A stretch of DNA of 10,586 nt, taken from positions 1 to 10,586 of the forward strand of contig JBDTVG010000015.1 of assembly GCA_040007395.1 (NCBI GenBank). The letters run 5' to 3'. Shown piece after piece: positions 1 through 6,687 of the stretch. This DNA comes from DATGFK01 sp040007395. Lineage in GTDB: Bacteria > Chloroflexota > Anaerolineae > Aggregatilineales > UBA2796. A model generated the notes under the pieces. That model searched no databases. It had not been told where the DNA came from and saw only the letters and a list, made by a program, of their open reading frames with translations. The translations under genes were made by a program, and so were the position numbers. How positions within the stretch are numbered: position 1 is the stretch's first letter; each line of letters opens with the position of its first letter.

Positions 1-1
1 T

Positions 2-133
2 CGCCTGATACCGCCACAGGTAGCGCTTACCACCGATTTCCCTGAAGACCCAAAAAATTTACCTTTATTTTCCGATATCGATCATAAATCGTCAGTTATA
101 GCCGGATTTCTGGCAAGGATTAACGTCAGGTGA
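2..133 (+). CDS. Possible C-terminal tail of an upstream gene (partial)
   Basis: One forward frame is open from the left edge to a TGA at 131-133 and would encode 43 residues (RLIPPQVALTTDF at the start, FLARINVR at the end). The other two forward frames close early. An open run of this length arises by chance fairly often, and no domain is recognisable. If real, it is the last part of a plus-strand gene lying outside the window, and the terminator at 250-276 could serve it. Transglutaminase genes like the next one often follow a DUF58 or MoxR gene, but nothing here shows that this fragment is one of those. Confidence 0.28.
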   Translation, partial: RLIPPQVALTTDFPEDPKNLPLFSDIDHKSSVIAGFLARINVR

Positions 134-186
134 AAAAAATGTGCTGATCCCTGCCGTTTGCCCTACGACCCGTTGTGATCCCTGCC
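112..186 (+). repeat. Cluster of 11-bp repeated sites, operator-like
   Basis: The 11-mer TGATCCCTGCC occurs exactly twice, at 145-155 and 176-186, with starts 31 bp apart (about three helical turns). A diverged inverted copy, GGCAAGGATTA, lies at 112-122 and matches the reverse complement at 9 of 11 positions. The proximal copy reaches the place where a -35 element would sit for the TATAAT at 207-212, and no good -35 hexamer is present there. The layout resembles binding sites for a transcriptional activator. The regulator is unknown and the regulatory role is inference. Confidence 0.4.
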
Positions 187-206
187 TCAAAACGCTACAC
201 TACCCT

Positions 207-212
207 TATAAT
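207..212 (+). promoter_or_regulatory. TATAAT -10 box without a good -35
   Basis: A perfect TATAAT lies at 207-212. The hexamers 16-19 bp upstream (around 182-190) do not resemble TTGACA, so the promoter would depend on an activator, perhaps through the repeats at 145-186. Transcription would start near 219-220, about 30 bp before the terminator hairpin at 250-272, giving either a short RNA of about 57 nt or an attenuated leader for the transglutaminase gene. No other promoter-like sequence was seen between this box and the gene. Confidence 0.4.
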
Positions 213-249
213 GAATAGGTGATCTTTTGTTGCGTAAGTGGTAGTACAC

Positions 250-276
250 AAGGCGACTTGTCAGGTCGCCTTTTTT
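250..276 (+). terminator. Strong intrinsic terminator upstream of the transglutaminase gene
   Basis: AAGGCGAC (250-257) pairs perfectly with GTCGCCTT (265-272) around a 7-nt loop and is followed by a run of six T at 271-276. This is a textbook Rho-independent terminator on the plus strand. It lies 41 bp before the gene at 318, so it either ends an upstream transcript or acts as an attenuator in the leader. No antiterminator pairing was recognised. Confidence 0.8.
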
Positions 277-317
277 ATATAACGATGTAGCATAAGTTGT
301 AATGTGAGGCTTCGTCA

Positions 318-2759
318 TTGAACCGTACTATGTTTCCTTTGCCGAATTGGCCTATGTTCTGGCGACGTGTGCGGAATACGTGGCGCACTCTGTTCACCTC
401 CGGCGATTTCTCGACCCTCATCGTTACCTGTATGTTGATGGTCGTGCCTGTGCTGGCACTCAATGCGTCGCTTGATCTCTCCAAAGACTTTGCCCAACAA
501 AGCGTGACATGGCGCGTTAGCCTGAGTCAACTTATCCCAGTGGCGATCCTGTCCGTATTGTTCGGATTCTTGCTGGCACGCAGTCACTACTCCGAAGGCT
601 TGGCGCTGATCCTGAGTGCGATCTATGCCCTTGCCACGATTACGATCATTCAATTTATTGTTGCGCCGGGAAATCCTGTACAGCGCTTCGTGGCGATTCT
701 GACTCGATTTTATGGCAGCTTGAACAGCTCGATCCGTACCAATACGCTCGATCCCTATTTGCTGGTATTGTTTCTGTCCGTGTTGATCTGGTTTCTGGGG
801 CATAACACAGCGTGGCATACCTTCCGGCTGGATCGCGTATGGCGGGCGATCTTGCCGCCCGGCATTGTGTTGGTACTGAATGGCTTCTACAACCTGAAAC
901 AGCCCAATCTGGATGGCTACCTGATTGTCTATGTGTTCCTGTCGCTGTGGCTGATCGTGCGCTCCCACATCGAGGCGCGTGAGTTCGATTGGTATATGAA
1001 TCACGTTTCCTATCTGGGTAGCCAACGCAATCTGCGAGCATGGTTTTTCCGTTCGAGTACCTTGATCGCGGTGGTCATGGTCGTTCTGGCGTGGACTCTG
1101 CCAACTGGTTCGCCCGAAGAGAGCGCCAAACGCTTTCAACAGTTTCTAAATGGCGAGGCGTTCAACAAACTAACCCAGTTGCTCAACAAGCTGTTTGGAT
1201 CGCTGGAAAGCGAAGGAGCCGCTACCGCCGACTATTATGGCGGCGATACGTTGACGCTAGGGGGTGCGCTTCAGCTTGGCGACCAGATTGTTATGGTGGT
1301 CAAAGCGCCGCCGGGGCCACATTATTACTGGAAATCGCGGGTATTTGACCGCTATCAGCTTAATACATGGTCGTCGCCGCGAAACCTTGAATTATCTGGC
1401 CCGAACATTGACTTTAAATATCCACCGATTGATTCGACCACACGTCGCAATGTCAGTCAGCAGTTCACGATGGCGGTCAGTACATCGGGGCTGGTGTATG
1501 CCGCACCGCAGCCACTCACCTTCAATCTGCCAATAAAAGTTGAGATGGACTATGTTGATGAGGCCGCCCAGACGATCAACCCGTCGGTGACGCGCCAAAT
1601 GGATCGGCTGAGTGAAGGTGACAGCTATACCGTTACCTCATCGATCAGCACTGTGTCGGCGGCCTACCTGCGGAACGTCCCGCCAGATGTCCCAGACTAC
1701 CTTCAAAAACTAGATCTCCCGCTGCCGCCTTCGATCACAGCACGGACTCGGACGTTGGCGGCGCAAATTGTCCAGCAAGCGAAGGCGCAAAACAATTACG
1801 ACAAGGCCAAAGCGATTGAGCAGTGGTTGCGTACCAACATTCGCTACAACGAATCGATCCTCAATCCGCCCGCAGATCGCGATCTGGTCGATTGGGTCTT
1901 GTTCGATCAAAAAGAGGGCTACTGCACCTATTATGCGTCGGCAATGGTGATCATGCTGCGTTCGGTGGGTGTTCCGGCGCGAATGGCGGCAGGCTTTTCA
2001 CAGGGCATCTACGATCAAGCCTCGCAAACCTATGTCGTCCGCGAACGCGATGCTCACACATGGGTCGAGGTGTACTTTGGCTCCGCGGGTTGGGTCGAGT
2101 TTGAGCCAACCTCGGCTCAAAACACCGCTGATCACGTTGATCCAAGCGGCAAACCCACCACAACTCCGCCTGCCACCAATACACCAACGGCAACGCTTAC
2201 GCCATTGCCAAGCCCGACCTCCACCCAGATTGCCGGGGCTGCGGTTATTACGGAAACTCCGCCGCTGCAACAGCCACAGGCAACCTTTACTTATACGCCA
2301 TTGCCCACAGTGACAACAACTGCCACGCCGATTCCCGTCCCACCGATTCAGGTTCCGCCACCAGTCCAAGCGGCTTTTAACATCTTGCTGCTGCTGGCTG
2401 TATTGATTGGGATAATCTCATTCCTCGCCGTCGGTGTCCTATGGTGGGTCGAGTATCGCGGCTTGGATCGAGTAAGTCCGGTGGGTCGAGCCTATGCGCG
2501 ACTGGCGATCTATGCGGGTTGGCTAGGTATTGCGTTGGGCGAAGCCAATACGCCGCTGGAACGTGGGCGGCGCATCTCGAAGGAAGTGCCGAACGGCAAC
2601 CGTCCGGTAACGACGATCACGGATATGTATATCACCGAACGCTATGCCCGCCCGCGTAACGCTACGTTCAGCGAGGAAGATCACGCGCAGAATGCGTGGA
2701 AGCGGGCGCGTCGTGCGTTCTTCGCCCGCAAGTTCAAGAAGTGGTTCCGTCGCAAATAG
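318..2759 (+). CDS. Membrane-anchored transglutaminase-like protein (TgpA/DUF4129 type)
   Basis: This 813-residue membrane protein has about seven hydrophobic helices in its first 263 residues (roughly 33-50, 72-88, 94-116, 145-162, 175-190, 200-216, 247-263). An extracytoplasmic region follows, with a transglutaminase core at about 480-600, a Thr/Pro-rich linker at about 610-683, a last helix at 687-711 and a basic cytoplasmic tail with a DUF4129-like segment (TPLERGRR). Catalytic residues visible are Cys536 (EGYCTYYASAM) and His580 (DAHTWVEVYF). The third position reads Glu596 (WVEFEPT) where many members have Asp. Such proteins are thought to act on the cell envelope as transglutaminases or proteases; the substrate here is unknown. 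TTG at 318 is chosen because TGAGG at 305-309 lies 8 nt upstream and an in-frame stop is at 300-302. ATG at 330 is the alternative, but that leaves 20 nt from the same site. The DUF58 and MoxR genes that often accompany this family are not in view. Confidence 0.9.
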   Translation: MNRTMFPLPNWPMFWRRVRNTWRTLFTSGDFSTLIVTCMLMVVPVLALNASLDLSKDFAQQSVTWRVSLSQLIPVAILSVLFGFLLARSHYSEGLALILSAIYALATITIIQFIVAPGNPVQRFVAILTRFYGSLNSSIRTNTLDPYLLVLFLSVLIWFLGHNTAWHTFRLDRVWRAILPPGIVLVLNGFYNLKQPNLDGYLIVYVFLSLWLIVRSHIEAREFDWYMNHVSYLGSQRNLRAWFFRSSTLIAVVMVVLAWTLPTGSPEESAKRFQQFLNGEAFNKLTQLLNKLFGSLESEGAATADYYGGDTLTLGGALQLGDQIVMVVKAPPGPHYYWKSRVFDRYQLNTWSSPRNLELSGPNIDFKYPPIDSTTRRNVSQQFTMAVSTSGLVYAAPQPLTFNLPIKVEMDYVDEAAQTINPSVTRQMDRLSEGDSYTVTSSISTVSAAYLRNVPPDVPDYLQKLDLPLPPSITARTRTLAAQIVQQAKAQNNYDKAKAIEQWLRTNIRYNESILNPPADRDLVDWVLFDQKEGYCTYYASAMVIMLRSVGVPARMAAGFSQGIYDQASQTYVVRERDAHTWVEVYFGSAGWVEFEPTSAQNTADHVDPSGKPTTTPPATNTPTATLTPLPSPTSTQIAGAAVITETPPLQQPQATFTYTPLPTVTTTATPIPVPPIQVPPPVQAAFNILLLLAVLIGIISFLAVGVLWWVEYRGLDRVSPVGRAYARLAIYAGWLGIALGEANTPLERGRRISKEVPNGNRPVTTITDMYITERYARPRNATFSEEDHAQNAWKRARRAFFARKFKKWFRRK

Positions 2760-2816
2760 GGGCAAATAGTCAGGTAAGCGTAGGGTAAAATTAAGTTTGG
2801 AGTCCGTAGGTGTCAG

Positions 2817-2845
2817 TTGCCGAGACTCTTATGCGAACATATAAT
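2817..2845 (+). promoter_or_regulatory. Sigma-70-like promoter for the first cyclase gene
   Basis: TTGCCG at 2817-2822 and a perfect TATAAT at 2840-2845 are separated by exactly 17 bp. The predicted start is near 2852, giving a leader of about 50 nt. GAGG at 2888-2891 is a ribosome site 10 nt before the ATG at 2902. No terminator hairpin separates the transglutaminase gene from this promoter, so some read-through is possible. Confidence 0.6.
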
Positions 2846-2901
2846 GGGCGTAGAATTCTATGTGTAGTGCTTATCCCGCACATTGTCGAGGCTAATGGTC
2901 T

Positions 2902-4680
2902 ATGGAAAACGCCACCCCACATGCAACACAGATGTCCATCATCAATGAAATTCGTCACCTTGAAAAAACTGTCGATGATCTTGAGGGTGTGCTGCGCCAA
3001 CATCAGCAATTGCTACGCCAAAAAGGGATGGCGCTGCCCGCCAACTTTCTAGCAGACTTACAAAAATTGCGTACCGACTTGCAAACCGTTGGTAACACGG
3101 TCGAGGAGACCCAGACCGAAGTCCAGCGGTTCCGGGCGTTAAGCGATACGGCGGAGATGATCAATTCGACTCTGGAACTGGGCGACGTGTTGAACGCCGT
3201 TATGGATACCGTGATTCGGCTGACCGGAGCCGAACGCGGCTATTTGATGCTTCGCAACGAACAAACCAAAGAACTGGAATTCCGGGTGGCCCGTAACATT
3301 GAACAGCGCACCCTTGACCAAGGCGAATTCATTGTGAGCAGCACTATTGTGGGCGACGTAGCGGACTCTGGCGTGCCTGTGGTAACAACCAATGCCGCGC
3401 AGGATACACGCTTTAGCAGTCAGGACAGCGTAGTCAGTTTTGCCCTACGCAGCATTCTATGTGTGCCGCTGCTGCTCAAAGGCAAAGTGACGGGCGTGAT
3501 CTATGCCGATAACCGTATCCGTTCCGGGTTATTCGGCAACAAAGAGCTAACGCTGCTCTATGCTTTTGCTAATCAGGCGGCTGTCGCGATTGAAAATGCC
3601 CGTCTGTTTGAAGAACTACGCACTAGCCTTGCCGAGATTACCTACAACCGCGACCTGATCGACAGTGTATTTGCATCTATCGCCAGCGGTGTGATCACCA
3701 CCGCCGCCAACGATACGGTATTGACCGTGAATGATGCAGCTTGCCATATCCTGAACATTGCGCTCGATCTTTTCAAAGGTCAGATACTTTGGGAAGCGCT
3801 CCCCACTTTGTATGATGAACTCGATCAACTGGTGCGGGCGGTACGCGAACACGAGATCGAGCATACGATGGAGATCGAACCGTTTATCCCGGAGCGTGGG
3901 CCAGTCAACCTCAATCTCAGGTTTAGCCCGCTGCGTGATGGACAGCAGGTCACACAAGGGGTCGCCATCGTGGTGGATGACCTCACCGAGCTAAAGCAGC
4001 GTGAGGCACAACTCAACGTGATCCGCCGCTATTTGCCGCCAGCGATGGTGGACAATATTACCAGCATCGACAAATTGGGCTTGGGTGGCGAACGACGACT
4101 CATTACCACCCTGTTTATCGATGTGCGCGGCTTCGCGACCTTCCCGCCGAGTTTGAAGCCGCCTGAATTGATGGAAATGCTCAACCTGTATCTGACCGTT
4201 GCCTCGGACGCAGTAACGCAGCAGAACGGCGTAATCGACAAGTACATGGCAAATGAGATCATGGTTCTGTTCAACACACAGCTTAACCCCGGCGAAGATC
4301 ATGCATGGCGGGCAGTGCTTTCGGCGTTGAACATGGCAAACGAGTTCACTGCATTTTACCGTCTGACGGGTGAACCAGACGGCGTAAAACACTTCCGCGC
4401 TGGTATTCATACCGGAGTGGCGACACTCGGTAACGCGGGCAGCGAAACCCGTAAGGAATTTACCGCCATTGGCGATGCCATCAATCTGGCACACCGTTTG
4501 CTCGAAAACGCTCAACCGGGTCAGATCATCATTAGCGAAGATACTTATCAGCGGTGCGAAACACTGTTTGCTGACCCCGCCAACGGGATTAGCGTCATTC
4601 CCCGCGATCAGATTCAGGTTAAGGGGCGGAAACAGTCTACAAAAATCTATCAGGTCAGCCGCGAAATCGCGTTGGCTTGA
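2902..4680 (+). CDS. GAF-PAS-class III nucleotide cyclase, C2-like partner (second metal Asp lost)
   Basis: This 592-residue protein has no signal peptide or membrane helix and should be cytoplasmic. It has a helical coiled-coil-like N-terminus (about 12-80), a GAF domain (about 83-233, GVIYADNR and AVAIENARLF), a PAS-like domain (about 250-365), the helical transducer joining PAS to cyclase (VDDLTELKQREAQL), and a class III cyclase domain (about 375-590). The first metal Asp is present (Asp407, LFIDVRGF), but the second is Asn451 (DKYMANEI instead of the usual DKxxGDxx). Lys447 and Thr521, the adenine-selecting pair also found in cyanobacterial CyaB1-type enzymes, are present. So are transition-state Asn528 and Arg532 (GDAINLAHRL) and the late VKGRK motif (573-577). 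A homodimer should bind metal poorly. The neighbouring paralogue has the opposite losses, so this is probably the C2-like half of a heterodimer. The GAF lacks a clear NKFDE signature, so its ligand is unknown. Confidence 0.92.
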   Translation: MENATPHATQMSIINEIRHLEKTVDDLEGVLRQHQQLLRQKGMALPANFLADLQKLRTDLQTVGNTVEETQTEVQRFRALSDTAEMINSTLELGDVLNAVMDTVIRLTGAERGYLMLRNEQTKELEFRVARNIEQRTLDQGEFIVSSTIVGDVADSGVPVVTTNAAQDTRFSSQDSVVSFALRSILCVPLLLKGKVTGVIYADNRIRSGLFGNKELTLLYAFANQAAVAIENARLFEELRTSLAEITYNRDLIDSVFASIASGVITTAANDTVLTVNDAACHILNIALDLFKGQILWEALPTLYDELDQLVRAVREHEIEHTMEIEPFIPERGPVNLNLRFSPLRDGQQVTQGVAIVVDDLTELKQREAQLNVIRRYLPPAMVDNITSIDKLGLGGERRLITTLFIDVRGFATFPPSLKPPELMEMLNLYLTVASDAVTQQNGVIDKYMANEIMVLFNTQLNPGEDHAWRAVLSALNMANEFTAFYRLTGEPDGVKHFRAGIHTGVATLGNAGSETRKEFTAIGDAINLAHRLLENAQPGQIIISEDTYQRCETLFADPANGISVIPRDQIQVKGRKQSTKIYQVSREIALA

Positions 4681-4750
4681 TCAGTTTGCATCAAGGTTAT
4701 ATTCTGTTCGAGGCGGCAGCACGCCGTCAAAGGGATCAATGGGATAGCCA

Positions 4751-4786
4751 ATGCGTAAGGTAGCTGTTCCAGAGGACGGTGATTAA
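4751..4786 (+). other. Possible 11-codon leader ORF overlapping the second cyclase start
   Basis: The 105-bp gap between the cyclase genes contains ATG at 4751 followed by ten codons (MRKVAVPEDGD). Its TAA at 4784-4786 overlaps the ATG of the next gene as TAATG. AGAGGA at 4771-4776, the ribosome site for the next gene with 9-nt spacing, lies within it. The overlap could couple translation of the two, but it may be chance. No terminator is visible in this gap, so both cyclases could share a transcript; a weak TATATT at 4698-4703 has no convincing -35. Confidence 0.2.
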
Positions 4787-6546
4787 TGAACGATACGACA
4801 CTACATGCTCAACCATCTTTACCTGCTAATCCTCCTGCCGCGTTAGAGCGGTTGAGTCGCGTTGCCTTGGATTTGGCAGAGAAGCTGAACGCCAATGGTG
4901 AAATGTCGGAGAAACGCGATCTGAGCGTCCCGCCGGGGGCTTTGGAAAACCTCAAGGGGGTCGCTGGGGTGCTCCGCACAATGCCGGACCAACTGAACAA
5001 TGTCCAGATCGAGTTGCAGCAGTTGCGCGAACTAGCGCGTACCACTGAGATTATCAACTCCCAGTTGGATCTGGATCTCGTGCTCAACGATGTAGTGGAC
5101 ACCGTGATCTCGTTGACCGGAGCCGAGCGTGGCTATATTGTGCTGAAAGACCCAGTAACGGGCAGCCTCGACTTTCGGGTGGCGCGTGACAAAAACCAGC
5201 AAGACATTCCCCAAGATGCCTTCGTCGTCAGCCGCACGATTCTTGAGAAGGTCGCCCAAGATGGCGAACTGTTGGTCACAGTCGATGCGTTTGAAGAAAC
5301 GCAATTTACGAATGTACAGAGCGTGGCTAATCTCCGGCTCCGCAGCATTCTGTGCGTCGCGCTCAAGCGTAAGGGCGTAATCACGGGTGTGATCTATGCC
5401 GATAACCGGATGCGCCCGAACCTGTTTAGCGAACGTGAGCAAAAGCTGGTCACAGCCTTCGCGCATCAGGCCGCTATCGCTATTGAGAACGCCCGCCTGT
5501 TTGATCGTGTCCGGGCGAGCCTCGCGGAGATCACCGAAATCAAAGAGTTTATGGACGATGTGTTTGCTTCTATCGCCAGCGGCGTAATCACGACCGACGC
5601 GGAGAATCGCATCACGACGTTAAACGCCGCCGCTGCTCGCATTCTTGACATTTCCAGCGAACAGGCCATTGGACAACTGCTCAATGTGATTCTGCCGCCG
5701 CTGTATGACGGCTTTGAGCAACTGCTGGCAAATGTGCGTGAACATAACCTTACCCAGACTGTCGAAGTCGATCCGGTGCTGGACTCGCGTGGGCAGGTCA
5801 GTCTCGACTTGAAGTTAAGCCCACTCAAGGACGCGGCACAGGTCACACAGGGTGTCGCCATTGTGGTCGATGACCTGACCGAAGTCAAGCAGCGTCAGGC
5901 ACAGTTAAGCGTGGTGCGGCGCTATCTACCGCCCGCCATGGTCGATAACATCAAAACCATTGACGAACTGAATCTGGGTGGGGTTGAGCGCGAAGTCTCG
6001 ATCCTGTTCTGCGATGTGCGTGGTTTCACCACGTTTAGCGAATCGCTTCAGCCAGAAGAACTGATGGAGACGATCAATCGCTACCTGACCGTGAGTGCCG
6101 ACGCGATCCACGATAACGAAGGAATCGTCGATAAGTTCATGGGCGATGCGGTAGTGGGCTTGTTCAATACGCAGCTTAACCCACACGAAGATCACGCCGT
6201 CCGCGCTGTATATGCGGCGCTAGCGATGGTGCAGAACGTCCAGCAACTCCATGAAGTGTTACCCGCCGACCAACGCTTGCTCTATGGGATCGGCGTGCAT
6301 ACTGGCTCTGCCGTGCTGGGCAATGTAGGCAGCCCGCGCCGTAAAGAGTTCACCGCCATCGGCAATTCGCTCCAGTTCGCCAAGCTGCTGCAAGAAAACG
6401 CACTCGGCGGCGAAGTCCTGATCAGCGAGGACACCTACCAGATCGTTAAAGATTTTGTCGAAGCCGACGGCATCGCGCCGCGCAAACTTAAGGATCAACC
6501 CAACTTCACGGTCATGTATCAAGTACACGGCCCCAAGCAGCCCTAA
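4786..6546 (+). CDS. GAF-PAS-class III nucleotide cyclase, C1-like partner (transition-state Asn/Arg lost)
   Basis: This 586-residue cytoplasmic protein is a paralogue of the preceding gene with the same order: helical N-terminus (about 20-84), GAF (about 85-238), PAS-like domain (about 252-368), transducer helix (VDDLTEVKQRQAQL) and class III cyclase domain (about 378-580). Both metal-binding residues are intact, Asp410 (LFCDVRGFTTF) and Asp454 (DKFMGDAV), as are Lys450 and Thr523. The usual NxxxR motif is destroyed: the aligned segment reads GNSLQFAKLL, with Gln530 for Asn and Leu534 for Arg, and the alignment to the sister protein needs no gap here. The late VKG motif is also missing (KLKDQP at 567-572). 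Alone it should be unable to stabilise the transition state. It matches the C1 half of mammalian adenylyl cyclase, so pairing with the upstream protein is inferred. The start is set by AGAGGA 9 nt upstream. Confidence 0.92.
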   Translation: MNDTTLHAQPSLPANPPAALERLSRVALDLAEKLNANGEMSEKRDLSVPPGALENLKGVAGVLRTMPDQLNNVQIELQQLRELARTTEIINSQLDLDLVLNDVVDTVISLTGAERGYIVLKDPVTGSLDFRVARDKNQQDIPQDAFVVSRTILEKVAQDGELLVTVDAFEETQFTNVQSVANLRLRSILCVALKRKGVITGVIYADNRMRPNLFSEREQKLVTAFAHQAAIAIENARLFDRVRASLAEITEIKEFMDDVFASIASGVITTDAENRITTLNAAAARILDISSEQAIGQLLNVILPPLYDGFEQLLANVREHNLTQTVEVDPVLDSRGQVSLDLKLSPLKDAAQVTQGVAIVVDDLTEVKQRQAQLSVVRRYLPPAMVDNIKTIDELNLGGVEREVSILFCDVRGFTTFSESLQPEELMETINRYLTVSADAIHDNEGIVDKFMGDAVVGLFNTQLNPHEDHAVRAVYAALAMVQNVQQLHEVLPADQRLLYGIGVHTGSAVLGNVGSPRRKEFTAIGNSLQFAKLLQENALGGEVLISEDTYQIVKDFVEADGIAPRKLKDQPNFTVMYQVHGPKQP

Positions 6547-6585
6547 CGCATACTGGCTGGGACAACTTGGCTTATTTTAGCGGGC

Positions 6586-6603
6586 GGGCACATCGGCCTG
6601 CCC
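6586..6603 (+). terminator. Weak terminator-like hairpin after the cyclase pair
   Basis: GGGCA (6586-6590) pairs with TGCCC (6599-6603) around an 8-nt loop, 40 bp after the stop codon of the second cyclase. No T run follows (CTATTGTTG), so termination may be weak or Rho-assisted. It is the only hairpin seen between the cyclase pair and the hydrolase gene. Confidence 0.35.
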
Positions 6604-6687
6604 CTATTGTTGTAATTAATTCGAACTGTGAATTGGGGTAATCGTGCAAGACTGCCCTGATCTCTCATGAGTTTAAAGGTAAAATTG

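Noticed and set aside
315..1139. Long minus-strand open frame (274 codons) opposite the transglutaminase gene
   Set aside because: Its translation is full of Gln, Arg and His without any domain pattern, and it lies wholly antisense to the well-supported membrane protein; it is a shadow frame.
3991..4515. Minus-strand open frame of 174 codons opposite the first cyclase domain
   Set aside because: It is antisense to the conserved catalytic domain, has no ribosome site or recognisable domain, and similar shadows lie opposite the second cyclase.
3148..5508. cNMP-binding GAF (NKFDE type), as in CyaB1-like cyclases
   Set aside because: The corresponding segments read DNRIRSGLF and DNRMRPNLF, followed by EL or EQ rather than the NK...F...DE signature, so cyclic nucleotide binding is not supported.
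2902..6546. Diguanylate cyclase (GGDEF) interpretation of the C-terminal domains
   Set aside because: No GGDEF or GGEEF motif is present. The DVRGF, DKxxGD, GNxGS and EFTAIG signatures are those of class III nucleotide cyclases.
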